In this document: piece by piece, positions 36,096 to 45,264 of the stretch | Layout of the letters: every line of letters begins with the position of its first letter | How positions within the stretch are numbered: position 1 is the stretch's first letter | Assembly: GCF_025460805.1 (NCBI RefSeq) | Contig: NZ_JAMXFJ010000001.1 | Coordinates: 463,859-527,858, forward strand | Direction: 5' to 3' | DNA from: Microvirga sesbaniae | GTDB lineage: Bacteria > Pseudomonadota > Alphaproteobacteria > Rhizobiales > Beijerinckiaceae | Length of the DNA: 64,000 nt | The notes under the pieces: model-generated | What the model saw: only the letters and a program-made list of their open reading frames with translations | What the model was told of the DNA's origin: nothing | Database searches by the model: none | Program-made: the position numbers and the translations under genes

Positions 36096-37055
36096 ATGCG
36101 GGTACTCATCACAGGCGCGAGGGGGTTTGTCGGTTCTTACCTCGCGCAGGCGCTGCACCGCGTCTGTGGCGACGTTACCGTCATCGCGACGGCAACGACG
36201 GCCGGAGCGCACCCGCCTCTTGGATCGGTCGCGGCTCTGGACGTGACGGACGCCACCGCCGTCAAGGCCGCGATTGGCCGCTATGAGCCGACCCATGTCA
36301 TCAACCTGGCTGGCCTGGCCGCTCCCGCTGCGGCAGCGGCCAATCCGCAGGCGGCGTGGCAGGTCCATGTCCATGGAGCGCTCAATCTCGCGGAGGCGAT
36401 CCTTGCGTCTGCGCCGGATTGCTGGCTGCTCAATGTCAGCTCGGGACTGGTCTACGGAGAAAGCGCGAAGCCGGGTTTGGCGCTCGACGAGACCGCGTTG
36501 CTCGCCCCAGTCGACGAATATGCCGTCACGAAGGCCTCGGCGGATCTTGCTTTGGGAGCCCTGGTGCGTCGCGGCCTCAGATGCATTCGCTTCCGGCCTT
36601 TCAACCATACGGGAGCCGGGCAAACCGGGGCATTCGTGATCCCGGCCTTCGCCATGCAGATCGCCCGCATCGAGGCTGGTCTTGAAAAGCCGGTGATCCA
36701 AGTCGGCAATCTCGATGCAGAGCGGGATTTCCTTGACGTCAGGGATGTGGTGGATGCTTATGCCTTGGCGGTTCTGCGCACGGAAGGGTTGAAACAGCCT
36801 GGCCTCATCTTGAACGTGGCTTCCGGCGTGCCGCGGCGCATCGGCGACGTGTTGCAGCAGCTGCTGGATCAGAGCCGCATCAAGATCGCAATCGAGCAGG
36901 ATCCGAAGCGCCTTCGCCCAAGCGACCTCCCGCGCATCATAGGCGATGCAGGACGCGCACAACAGGCACTCGGCTGGAAGCCGGGCCGTTCCTTCGACGA
37001 TACGCTTTCGACGGTTCTGGATGATTGTCGGGAGAAGATCCGCAATCAGGCGTAA
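36096..37055 (+). CDS. rmd: GDP-6-deoxy-D-mannose reductase type SDR, 319 aa
   Basis: An extended short-chain dehydrogenase expected to reduce the 4-keto group made by Gmd. NADP motif GARGFVGSYLAQAL at residues 7-20, Ser in LNVSSGLVYGE, Tyr/Lys as YAVTKASADLALG, and RPFNHTGAGQTGAFVIPAFA, typical of Rmd-like enzymes. An Rmd role (GDP-D-rhamnose) is preferred over GDP-fucose synthase because Fcl/WcaG motifs are absent; 6-deoxytalose is also possible. Co-transcribed with gmd. Confidence 0.82.
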   Translation: MRVLITGARGFVGSYLAQALHRVCGDVTVIATATTAGAHPPLGSVAALDVTDATAVKAAIGRYEPTHVINLAGLAAPAAAAANPQAAWQVHVHGALNLAEAILASAPDCWLLNVSSGLVYGESAKPGLALDETALLAPVDEYAVTKASADLALGALVRRGLRCIRFRPFNHTGAGQTGAFVIPAFAMQIARIEAGLEKPVIQVGNLDAERDFLDVRDVVDAYALAVLRTEGLKQPGLILNVASGVPRRIGDVLQQLLDQSRIKIAIEQDPKRLRPSDLPRIIGDAGRAQQALGWKPGRSFDDTLSTVLDDCREKIRNQA

Positions 37056-37281
37056 TGAAGTTGCGCGACCGGCCGGTATCGAATAGTCTGCCCGCCTGAG
37101 CAGCCATTAAGATCGGCGCCTTTGAAGATCCATTGTACTCATGCTACATGCCGTGGCGCCCAACAGGCTCTCAGTCGAGTTATGCGGCGGCAGTTCCGTT
37201 GCCTTGCTTGCAAGAATCACGAGGGCGCCGGTTCATTGTGAATAGTTCTTCAGTCCAGCAAAGGTTTAACGGGACATTGCC

Positions 37282-40200
37282 TTGACCCTTACTTCGCACG
37301 CGCAGAACTTCGAGGATGTTATTCTTTGGCGCGCTCTGAAGCATGTAGAGCGTGGGACCTACATCGACATCGGAGCGCAGGACCCCACCATCGATTCTGT
37401 CAGCCTTGCCTTTTATCGGAAGGGCTGGCGGGGTGTGCACGTGGAGCCGGTGCCTTCCTATGCCGAACAACTGCGGAAAGAGCGGCCCGACGAGGAGGTT
37501 ATCGAGGCGGCAATTTCCGTGGAAGAGGGAACGATCCCGTTCTTCGAGATCCTTCAGACTGGCCTGAGCACCACGGATGCCGAAGTGGCCCAGCGACACG
37601 AAGCTGCTGGCTTGCCAATTCGCCGCACTGAGGTTCCGAGTATCCCCCTTGCGAAGGTTCTCGACGGGTTCACTGGCCGGGACATCCATTGGCTCAAGAT
37701 CGACGTCGAAGGGGCCGAAGCTCAGGTCGTTGAGAGCTGGCTGCCCTCCCGCGTCCGGCCCTGGATCGTTGTCGTGGAGAGCACGGCAGTCAATGAGCCG
37801 CGGCAAACCCATCTCGCATGGGAACCGCAGCTTCTTGCGCTCGGTTACGAGTTTGCCTATTTCGATGGCTTGAACCGCTTCTACGTCAGCGCCGCGCATC
37901 AAGAGTTGAAGGCGAAGTTCGGCGCAGGTCCGAACGTCTTCGACGATTTTGAGCTTGCCGAGGCGTCGCCCTTCGCGGCTGGACTGCGCCGCCGGATCGA
38001 CATTCTCAATCAACAGAACGCCCAATTGAACGACCGCGTCCGTTCCGCATCCGCTCAGGAGAGGGCACTCCTACGACGTATGGCCGTTCTTGAACAGCAG
38101 CTCAACGACATTCGCGGATCTTACGCGTGGAGGGTCGCGACACCCCTTCGCGCCGCCGAGAATGCGGCTGGATGGGCGTCCCACCAGGCGAAGGTCTGGA
38201 CATCGGTGAAGCCGGGTTCCCGCCCGCGACGCGCCGTCCGCACCGTCGTGGTCGGTCTCATCAATCAAGTCCTGAAGCGACCGCGGCTGGCTAACTCGGC
38301 GAAGCGCGTCGCGGCGCGCTTTCCTGTGATCAACAAGCGCATGCGCCTCATGACGTACCACCAACGGGCCATGAGCTTCATGTCGAAGAGGACGTCGCCG
38401 GAAGACGGGCCACTCGATCTGTCTCTGGAGCCGCAATCCGTTCGACTGGTCTATCAACGGCTTATGCGAGCGCAGAGCAATCTGAGCCGCCTGGGTTCCG
38501 CCGGTCCGCGCGGAGACAAGCCGCGTCTGGCATTCGTGGCTCCGCTTCCGCCCGAGAAATCCGGGATCGCGGATTATTGCGCCGAAATGCTTCCCGAGCT
38601 CGCCCGGTATTACGACATCGATGTGATCGTCGCCCAGAAGGAAATCTCCGATCCATGGATCAACGCGAATTGTAAGATCCGTGATCTCGCGTGGTTCGAG
38701 CGCCACGCCCATGGCTTTGACAGGATTGTCTACCAGTTCGGGAACTCGCTGTTCCACGATCACATGTTCCGCCTGCTCGACCGATATCCCGGGATCGTCG
38801 TTCTGCACGACTATTATCTCGGAGGTCTTATGGCGCATCTGGAGCTTTACGGCGGCGTTCATGGCTTCTGGGCCAGTGCCCTCTATCATTCCCATGGGTA
38901 TCGCGCGCTTCGGGACAGGTTCGACCCGGAGAAGGAATCGGATATCGTCAACAGTTGTCCGGTAAACTTGTCGCTGCTGCAGAGGGCGCAAGGAGTTCTC
39001 GTCCACAGCGAGTATTCACGGCATCTCGCCCAGACCCATTACGGGGAGAGTTTCGCGAGAGACTGGGCGGTCGTCCCGTTCCCGCGACGCCTGCCGGACG
39101 CCGTCGACCGCCATGCTGCCAGAGCGGCCCTGGGTTTCGGTGACAATGACTTCGTCATCTGCACCTTCGGCATTCTGGGCGAGACCAAGATGAACCAGCA
39201 TCTTCTCGATGCTTGGATGAAGACCCCGATGGCCGGGGAGGGGAACTGTCATCTCGTATTCGTCGGACAGGACAGCCAGAATAACGTCTATTGCGAGCGC
39301 TTGCGCCAATCGATCGCTGCATCGCCCGCCAAGAACCGCATTCGCATCACCGGTTTTGTGTCAGCCGAGGTTTATCGCCAATACCTGCAGGCTGCCGATG
39401 TTTCAGTGCAGCTGCGTGAGCTCTCGCGTGGCGAGACATCGGCGGCGGTGTTCGACTGCCTGGCGTATGGCGTTCCGACCATCGTCAATGCCAACGGCTC
39501 GATGGTCGAGCTGCCCGAGGGCAGCGTCCTCATGCTGCCGGACAAGCTCTCAGTCGACGATTTGGCCGATGCACTCGTGACGCTGCGCAACAAGCCTGAG
39601 ATGCGGCAGGTGTTGAGCCAGGAAGCCCGTCGCGTGGCGGTTCAGCACTCGCCGAAGCAGGTTGCGGACCGATACCGCGAGGCCATTGAGACGATCTCCA
39701 AGCTGGCCCCTGCTACGGCGGATGTGCGCGCCCTTGCGGAGCATGCATCCTTGATCTCGGTTCCCCTCGACGACGAGGCGTGGCTTGAGCTTGCCCGCAA
39801 GCTGGCCGAAGAGAGCCCGCTCCCACGCGGAGACGTTCGCCAGCTGCTGGTCGATGTCTCGATTCTGGCGCGCGACGATTTCAAAACAGGAATTCAGCGT
39901 GTTGTACGCTCCCAGCTTTTGGCTCTTCTGAACAATCCTCCCACTGGGTACCGGGTCGAGCCCGTTTGGCTCGGGAACACGGATGGCCGCTGGCACTACC
40001 AGTATGCACGCCGCTACACTCTGCAGCTTCTCGGCCTGCCGGACGGCGTGCTGGATGATGAGCCGATTGAGGTCACTGAGGGCGACATCTTCTACATGCC
40101 GGATTTCTGGACGGATGGTGTGATCCACGCTACAGAGGCGGGACTTTACGCCGAGTGGCGGGCAAAGGGCGTCAAGACGGATTTCATGGTCTACGACGTC

Positions 40201-41094
40201 CTGCCGCTGACGCATCCCGAATTTTTTCCGGATCGCTTCAGCGAGATGCATGCACAATGGCTCTCCGCCATTGCCGACAGCGGTGATCGTCTCATCTGCA
40301 TCTCCCAGGCGGTCGCTGATGAGACGAGGGGGTGGCTCGACGCCCATAGGCCTGAGACGCTCGAGCACCTTGACATCGTGGCGTTGCACCTCGGTGCGGA
40401 CATTGCAGCCTCCGCACCCACGATGGGACTGCCGGAAACTGCTTCCGGCGTGCTGAACCAGTTGTCGTCACGCCGCAGCTTCCTCATGGTCGGTACCGTG
40501 GAGCCGCGAAAGGGCCATCTGCAGACCCTGGCGGCATTCGAGCGTCTCTGGGCGGCAGGCGCGGAGATCAACCTTGTGATCGTGGGAGCCGAGGGATGGA
40601 AGGGGATTCCTCATGACCAGCGCCGGACCATTCCGGAAATTGTTCAAAAGCTCCGGAACCATCCGGAGCTGGGTCGGCGCCTCTTCTGGCTCGAGGGCAT
40701 TAGCGACGAGTATCTCGAGAAGGTATACGCAACCTGTATCTGCCTGATTGCGGCCTCGGAGGATGAAGGGTTCGGTCTTCCGCTGATCGAGGCGGCGAGG
40801 CATCACATTCCGATCCTGGCGCGGGACATACCCGTGTTCCGCGAGGTTGCAGGCACCCACGCGGCCTACTTCGCAGCCAAGGATGCCGCCGGGCTGGCTC
40901 AGGCCATCGAGAATTGGCTCGGGCTTTATGCGAAGGGCCAGCATCGGAACTCTGGCGATATGCCTTGGATGACCTGGGCAGAGAACGCCGAACGCCTGAA
41001 GGCCATTCTGCTGAGGGATGCGCAGGAGCCGGTCGAAACCTCGGGAGAATGTTCCGATGCCGAGGCTCCTCGATCACGCGCCGGAGCTGCATGA
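37282..41094 (+). CDS. FkbM methyltransferase-GT4-GT4 fusion, 1270 aa
   Basis: A three-module polysaccharide enzyme. Residues 1-215: FkbM-type SAM methyltransferase (TYIDIGAQDPTIDSVSLAFY, VEPVPSYAEQL, WLKIDVEGAEAQVVESW). Residues 230-280: a predicted coiled coil followed by a basic linker. Residues 410-810: first GT4 (FVAPLPPEKSGIADYCAEML, then RELSRGETSAAVFDCLAYGVP with the family's Glu). Residues 840-1250: second GT4 (DVSILARDDFKTGIQRVVRS, VGTVEPRKGHLQTLAAFERL, EDEGFGLPLIEA). It starts with TTG after a weak RBS. Similar modules occur in WbdA/WbpXYZ-like D-rhamnan and mannan polymerising enzymes, and gmd/rmd upstream fit. The methyltransferase could cap the chain. Its TGA overlaps the next gene's ATG. 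Confidence 0.85.
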   Translation: MTLTSHAQNFEDVILWRALKHVERGTYIDIGAQDPTIDSVSLAFYRKGWRGVHVEPVPSYAEQLRKERPDEEVIEAAISVEEGTIPFFEILQTGLSTTDAEVAQRHEAAGLPIRRTEVPSIPLAKVLDGFTGRDIHWLKIDVEGAEAQVVESWLPSRVRPWIVVVESTAVNEPRQTHLAWEPQLLALGYEFAYFDGLNRFYVSAAHQELKAKFGAGPNVFDDFELAEASPFAAGLRRRIDILNQQNAQLNDRVRSASAQERALLRRMAVLEQQLNDIRGSYAWRVATPLRAAENAAGWASHQAKVWTSVKPGSRPRRAVRTVVVGLINQVLKRPRLANSAKRVAARFPVINKRMRLMTYHQRAMSFMSKRTSPEDGPLDLSLEPQSVRLVYQRLMRAQSNLSRLGSAGPRGDKPRLAFVAPLPPEKSGIADYCAEMLPELARYYDIDVIVAQKEISDPWINANCKIRDLAWFERHAHGFDRIVYQFGNSLFHDHMFRLLDRYPGIVVLHDYYLGGLMAHLELYGGVHGFWASALYHSHGYRALRDRFDPEKESDIVNSCPVNLSLLQRAQGVLVHSEYSRHLAQTHYGESFARDWAVVPFPRRLPDAVDRHAARAALGFGDNDFVICTFGILGETKMNQHLLDAWMKTPMAGEGNCHLVFVGQDSQNNVYCERLRQSIAASPAKNRIRITGFVSAEVYRQYLQAADVSVQLRELSRGETSAAVFDCLAYGVPTIVNANGSMVELPEGSVLMLPDKLSVDDLADALVTLRNKPEMRQVLSQEARRVAVQHSPKQVADRYREAIETISKLAPATADVRALAEHASLISVPLDDEAWLELARKLAEESPLPRGDVRQLLVDVSILARDDFKTGIQRVVRSQLLALLNNPPTGYRVEPVWLGNTDGRWHYQYARRYTLQLLGLPDGVLDDEPIEVTEGDIFYMPDFWTDGVIHATEAGLYAEWRAKGVKTDFMVYDVLPLTHPEFFPDRFSEMHAQWLSAIADSGDRLICISQAVADETRGWLDAHRPETLEHLDIVALHLGADIAASAPTMGLPETASGVLNQLSSRRSFLMVGTVEPRKGHLQTLAAFERLWAAGAEINLVIVGAEGWKGIPHDQRRTIPEIVQKLRNHPELGRRLFWLEGISDEYLEKVYATCICLIAASEDEGFGLPLIEAARHHIPILARDIPVFREVAGTHAAYFAAKDAAGLAQAIENWLGLYAKGQHRNSGDMPWMTWAENAERLKAILLRDAQEPVETSGECSDAEAPRSRAGAA

Positions 41095-42329
41095 AAGCCA
41101 ACGCCATGTTGAAATCGGCCCTGAAATTCGCTCACCACCATGTTTGGCGTCGCCTGCCGCACAGCGCGCGCCGGGTGGTGCTATTCCGCGTTGCGTCCTG
41201 GTGGGCGCCGCGGCCTACCGTCGATGCGAGAGCGAGGGCGCCCCTCATCATCGTGGGAATGCTTCGCCATGCCTCTGGCCTCGGAGCCGCGGCTCGAGCC
41301 TGCCACAACGCCCTCAAGGCCGCAGGGCTCCCGGTTTATGGCATCGATCTGACCGAAAAGCTGATGCATGAGGTGAACCATAAGGATTTCACCTATGACG
41401 ATGGACAGGCGGTGCTCGGCGAAGGCACTGTCTTCCTGCACATCAGTGGCCCACTCGTGCCGCTGGCGATGGCATGTCTCGGACGCGCATTCGTGCGACG
41501 CAAACGGGTGGTCGCTCATTGGTTCTGGGAGCTGCCCAAGGTACCGAAAGACTGGTTGCCTGCCATCCCTTTCGTCCATGAGATCTGTGTGAATACCGCC
41601 TTCGTGCGGGACGCGATCAGTCCGATCGCCCGAGGGCGGCCTGTTCACGTGGTGCCCTATCCCCTAACCTCGGCATTGGAACCGCGCGCGGTAAGGGAGA
41701 TGACACATCCTTTTACCGTGCTGTTCGTCTTCAATATCGCATCGAGTTTCGCGCGTAAGAACCCTTGCGCAGCCATTGCGGCGTTCCGCCAGGCGTTCGG
41801 CAACGATCCCTCCGCAAAGCTGATCGTCAAATACCTGAACGCCTTTGTCTGGCCCGAGGGTGTCCGCCTGATGGAAGAAGCAGCGAGGGGCGCTGACAAC
41901 ATTGAGCTTCGTGGCGAGGTGTTGGACGAAGCCGGCATGGTCGCGCTCTACAACGAGGCAGATGCCGTCATGTCCCTTCACCGAGCGGAGGGACTCGGCC
42001 TGACAATCGCAGAGGGGATGCTGCGTGGGCTGCCGGTCGTTGCAACGAACTGGTCTGGAAACGTGGATTTCCTGAACCGGACAACCGGAATTCCCGTAGG
42101 CTATCGCCTCGTGCCAGTGGATGATCCGCAGGGCAAGTATCCTGCCGGCATGCAGTGGGCGGAGCCGGATGTCGGCGAAGCTGCTGCAGCTCTTCAGAGC
42201 CTTCGGTCGGACCCTGCATGGCGTAAGCGCCTCGGCGCCGCCGCTGCGGTGCATGCCCGGGAATTCTTCTGTCCGGCCCGGTATTCCCAGCGTGTTCTTG
42301 AAATCTTCCCAGGGGTCAGGATGCCTTGA
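41091..42329 (+). CDS. GT4-type glycosyltransferase, 412 aa
   Basis: A GT-B glycosyltransferase acting in the cytoplasm. ATG 41091 was chosen because it overlaps the stop of the fusion gene (ATGA); the longer open frame reads through that gene out of frame. The N-terminal domain has IIVGMLRHASGLGAAARACH, and the C-terminal domain has FVFNIASSFARKNPCAAIAA and MSLHRAEGLGLTIAEGMLRG, where the E-x7-E donor motif sits. It probably adds a sugar in the same glycan as the preceding fusion enzyme. Confidence 0.85.
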   Translation: MKANAMLKSALKFAHHHVWRRLPHSARRVVLFRVASWWAPRPTVDARARAPLIIVGMLRHASGLGAAARACHNALKAAGLPVYGIDLTEKLMHEVNHKDFTYDDGQAVLGEGTVFLHISGPLVPLAMACLGRAFVRRKRVVAHWFWELPKVPKDWLPAIPFVHEICVNTAFVRDAISPIARGRPVHVVPYPLTSALEPRAVREMTHPFTVLFVFNIASSFARKNPCAAIAAFRQAFGNDPSAKLIVKYLNAFVWPEGVRLMEEAARGADNIELRGEVLDEAGMVALYNEADAVMSLHRAEGLGLTIAEGMLRGLPVVATNWSGNVDFLNRTTGIPVGYRLVPVDDPQGKYPAGMQWAEPDVGEAAAALQSLRSDPAWRKRLGAAAAVHAREFFCPARYSQRVLEIFPGVRMP

Positions 42330-42753
42330 GGGTGGATCCAGGCTGAGGCAGGCTCCGCCTCCTTCGAGCCAATGCAGGTCGGCTGGACGTCTCGGCGACG
42401 GCGCTCTGCCGATAAGGGACTGTCGTCCTTCATTTTTGCCGGCGAGCCCCAGACCTTGCCTCAATCTGCGGCGGGGGGTATGAGAGCAGCAGTTCCGAAG
42501 CCCTAGGCAGTGATAGAATGTGCTCGTCGCTGTGGTGTTTTATGTGATATCGTTACAAGGGAATTGGGTGTTCTTCCACCGACGAGAACCTTTCCCCAGC
42601 TCATGAGATAACCGCGAGGGTCCAGGACGGTCGTGGTTGCTGCAATTGGTCAAGCGGTGCCGGCTGAAAATGTCGTGGCCGAACGGCTATTACAGCTCTC
42701 GCGGCTGCCAGCCGGTTTAGGACTCACCTGTTATAGAGGGATCATCGGAAGAC
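42330..42753. other. Intergenic region before the ABC exporter genes
   Basis: About 420 bases with no convincing reading frame. It becomes less GC-rich near 42530-42600, suiting a promoter for the exporter pair, but no box is assigned. Confidence 0.4.
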
Positions 42754-43611
42754 ATGGAAAGGATGGAACACGCTGCGTCTGTCAGTGCGGCGCAGGCTGC
42801 GGTTGAACCCTCCAGCGAGCGGACTGCGGGCGAACGCGCGTGGCTTGACGTTAAGCAGGGCTTTGAGAACTGGCGGGTCTGGTGGCTCCTGGGCATTGGC
42901 GACATCCGGCAGCGTTACAGACGGTCCAAGCTGGGCCAGTTCTGGATCACCTTGAGCATCGTGATCTTCATCGGGGCGATCGGAGTGGTGTATTCCGCTT
43001 TATTCAAGCAGCCCGTGGAAACCTACATTCCCTATCTGGCGACGACATACATTGTGTGGACGCTTCTGTCCGGTATCATCACCGACAGCGCGGGCGCCTT
43101 CGTGCAGGCGGAAGGATTTCTGCGTCAGCAGGCTCTTCCGAAATCGACATTCATTCTGCGCGTCCTGGTTCGCAACTTCTTATCGTTTGCCCATAACATT
43201 GTCGTTCTGCCGTTCGTTTTCCTGCTGTTCGGTGTCGCTCCGAGCTGGACCTGGTTCGCCGCGCTCGGGGGGCTGATCGTGGTCGCTCTCGTCGGCTTCT
43301 TGGCAGCCCTGATCTGCGCCATCCTGTGTACGCGGTTTCGTGACCTGCCTCAGATCATCCAGAACGTCATTCAAGTCGCATTCTTCATCTCACCCATCAC
43401 TTGGCGGGTCGAACTGCTGGACGAGCCGCTGCGGCCTTGGGTGGTTCTAAATCCGTTTGCGGCACTTCTTCAAATCGTCTCCGAACCCCTCCTCGGCCGT
43501 ATGCCGGATCCGATTACTTACACTTCAGCGGGTCTGTCGGTTCTGGTGCTCGCGTTTGTCGCTTGGCCACTTTTCAGCCGTTTCCGGCAGCGAATTGTTT
43601 ATTGGCTCTAA
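42754..43611 (+). CDS. wzm: Polysaccharide ABC exporter permease (Wzm/KpsM type), 285 aa
   Basis: Membrane subunit of an ABC-2 exporter for a lipid-linked polysaccharide. After a cytoplasmic N-terminus there is the family motif DIRQRYRRSKLGQFWITLSI (about residues 50-70), then six helices to residue 280. FRDLPQIIQNVIQVAFFISP, with PITW following, is the typical ABC-2 C-terminal signature. The ATPase gene begins 14 bases downstream. The nearby gmd/rmd and GT4 genes suggest that the cargo contains a GDP-mannose-derived sugar. Confidence 0.9.
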   Translation: MERMEHAASVSAAQAAVEPSSERTAGERAWLDVKQGFENWRVWWLLGIGDIRQRYRRSKLGQFWITLSIVIFIGAIGVVYSALFKQPVETYIPYLATTYIVWTLLSGIITDSAGAFVQAEGFLRQQALPKSTFILRVLVRNFLSFAHNIVVLPFVFLLFGVAPSWTWFAALGGLIVVALVGFLAALICAILCTRFRDLPQIIQNVIQVAFFISPITWRVELLDEPLRPWVVLNPFAALLQIVSEPLLGRMPDPITYTSAGLSVLVLAFVAWPLFSRFRQRIVYWL

Positions 43612-43625
43612 GGGGAAACAGAGGC

Positions 43626-44375
43626 ATGGCTTCGATAACCTTGCGTAACGCTTGCGTTGATTTCCCCATCTACAATGCACGTGGCCGCTCGCTGAAGGCG
43701 AATGTCCTTCGCCGGGTCGGCGGCCGCATCGACAGCAATAACCGTGAGATCATCACTGTTGAAGCTTTGCGTGACATCAACCTTGATCTAAGACCAGGAG
43801 ATCGGTTGGCGCTCGTTGGTCACAACGGTGCCGGCAAGTCCACCCTGCTTCGGGTTCTTGCGGGCGCGTACGAGCCCAGCCGAGGTGTCGCTCATATCGA
43901 TGGCAAGGTCTCATCCCTCCTGGACATGACGATGGGCATGGACCCGGAGTTGACGGGCCGGGAGAATATCACGCTCCGCGGCATCTTTCTCGGCATGACA
44001 TTCCGCCAGGCGACCGAGATAACCCCTGCCATCGAGGAATTCACAGAGCTCGGCGGCTTCATGGATCTGCCCATGCGTACCTATTCCAGCGGCATGACCC
44101 TGCGCCTGGCCTTCGCCGTTTCGACGGCGGTCCAGCCCGATATCCTGCTGCTCGATGAGATGATCAGCGTTGGTGACATGAGCTTCGCCGAAAAGGCACG
44201 AATTCGGCTGGAACAGGTCATGGAGAACTCCCGCATTCTCGTTCTAGCTTCGCATGATCCCATGATCCTGAAGCGCTATTGCAACAAGGCCGTTCATCTA
44301 AGGGAAGGCCAGATCGTCGCTGCCGGTTCGATCGATGATATTCTTGAACAGCACGGAGCATTGGAGCAGGGGTAG
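43626..44375 (+). CDS. wzt: Polysaccharide ABC exporter ATPase (Wzt/KpsT type), 249 aa
   Basis: ATP-binding subunit partnered with the preceding permease. Walker A GHNGAGKST, signature YSSGMTLRLAFAV, Walker B ILLLDEMISVGD and switch His in VLASHDP are present, with an N-terminal beta stretch MASITLRNACVDFPIY common to Wzt. At 249 residues it lacks the C-terminal carbohydrate-binding domain of Wzt proteins that recognise a capped O-antigen, so it is closer to the KpsT/short-Wzt type. ATG 43626 was chosen for GGGGAAACAGAGGC before it; the earlier open frame overlaps the permease. Confidence 0.9.
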   Translation: MASITLRNACVDFPIYNARGRSLKANVLRRVGGRIDSNNREIITVEALRDINLDLRPGDRLALVGHNGAGKSTLLRVLAGAYEPSRGVAHIDGKVSSLLDMTMGMDPELTGRENITLRGIFLGMTFRQATEITPAIEEFTELGGFMDLPMRTYSSGMTLRLAFAVSTAVQPDILLLDEMISVGDMSFAEKARIRLEQVMENSRILVLASHDPMILKRYCNKAVHLREGQIVAAGSIDDILEQHGALEQG

Positions 44376-44826
44376 AGAGGCTTTCAGTCGGTACCTCGGC
44401 GCGGGTTGCGATGTGCGGGCGCATTGGAACGCTTGAGAGTGCAAGGAGTCGCGGGTCTCCTCCGGACGTTCCTCATTTTGGTCGGCGCCACAGGTAAGGT
44501 CTGCAGATTGAAGTCGCATCATATATTCCAACGACGCTCCGGACCAAATCCAATCATATAGGTCTGAGCGGCCTATCCCGATCAACGCCGATGCTTACGC
44601 ATTCGCGGAAATCGAGTTAAGCGGCGGTAATGATACTCGGCGCTTCAAGCTGCGTGTCGCTGGCCCGGATCTGGCTCGCCTAATCGGACACGTTGGGTCG
44701 ATGCTTCCGACGTACTATAGGAGTTCGTAGCGAGCGGCCACTATGGTGCAGACCACGCGGCTGTGGTGGCTTCCCGATCCTTGATGACAACGGCATAAAC
44801 CAAGCCGTCAGTAAGTTGATCTCTTA
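44376..44826. other. Intergenic region between wzt and insertion sequences
   Basis: About 450 bases with lower GC than the flanks and no recognisable gene, RNA or repeat. It ends where IS-derived sequence begins. Confidence 0.4.
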
Positions 44827-44934
44827 GAGCCTGACCGAAACAGGTTGAGTGGCCTCAAGCTGCTGTGATTCCGTCGGATTTGCGAAGATTCGATGGACGT
44901 CACGATGGTTTGGACCGAGGCCACTCGCCGACAG
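44827..44934 (+). mobile_element. IS5-family left-end remnant cut by an IS3 element
   Basis: GAGCCTGACCGAAACAGGTT then GAGTGGCC resembles the left end of the IS5-type element at 62633 (GAGCCCGTCCCAAAACGAGT then TCAGTGGCC), including TGATTCC further in. A start MDVTMVWTEATRRQ follows at 44894, comparable with MWTPTTRRQYSRDG in the other element. The reading is interrupted at 44935 by the IS3-family inverted repeat. No right end was found, so only about 108 bases remain. Confidence 0.55.
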
Positions 44935-44997
44935 TGACGTGAGCCCTGCGAACTCCTCCGGATGAGGTTAGAGTCCGTCCAACGTGGAGACGGAGGA

Positions 44998-45264
44998 ATG
45001 AAGCGCTCATGGTTCACGGAAGAGCAGATCATCGGCATGCTCAAGGAGCATGAGGCCGGGACGAAGACAGCGGAGATCTGCCGCAAGCACGGGATCTCGG
45101 AGGCAACCTTCTACAACTATAAGGCCAAGTACGGCGGCCTGGAGGTCTCTGACGCCCGGCGGCTGAAGGCCCTGGAGGAAGAGAACGCCAAGCTCAAGAG
45201 GCTTCTGGTTGAGCAAATGCTGGACAATGCCGTCCTGAAGGATCTCGCGTCAAAAAAATGGTAG
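44998..45264 (+). CDS. IS3-family transposase OrfA, 88 aa
   Basis: The DNA-binding part of the transposase. It begins MKRSWFTEEQIIGMLKEHEA after CGGAGGA, has the helix-turn-helix TAEICRKHGISEATFYNYKA and a leucine-zipper tail (LKALEEENAKLKRLLVEQML). The last codons read through TCAAAAAAATGG, an A7 slippery stretch at which IS3 elements shift by -1 into orfB to make the OrfAB transposase. This gene appears intact. Confidence 0.88.
   Translation: MKRSWFTEEQIIGMLKEHEAGTKTAEICRKHGISEATFYNYKAKYGGLEVSDARRLKALEEENAKLKRLLVEQMLDNAVLKDLASKKW

Noticed and set aside
37282..37284. An upstream ATG for the FkbM fusion instead of TTG
   Set aside because: No in-frame ATG precedes the conserved methyltransferase start, so TTG at 37282 is the best available start.
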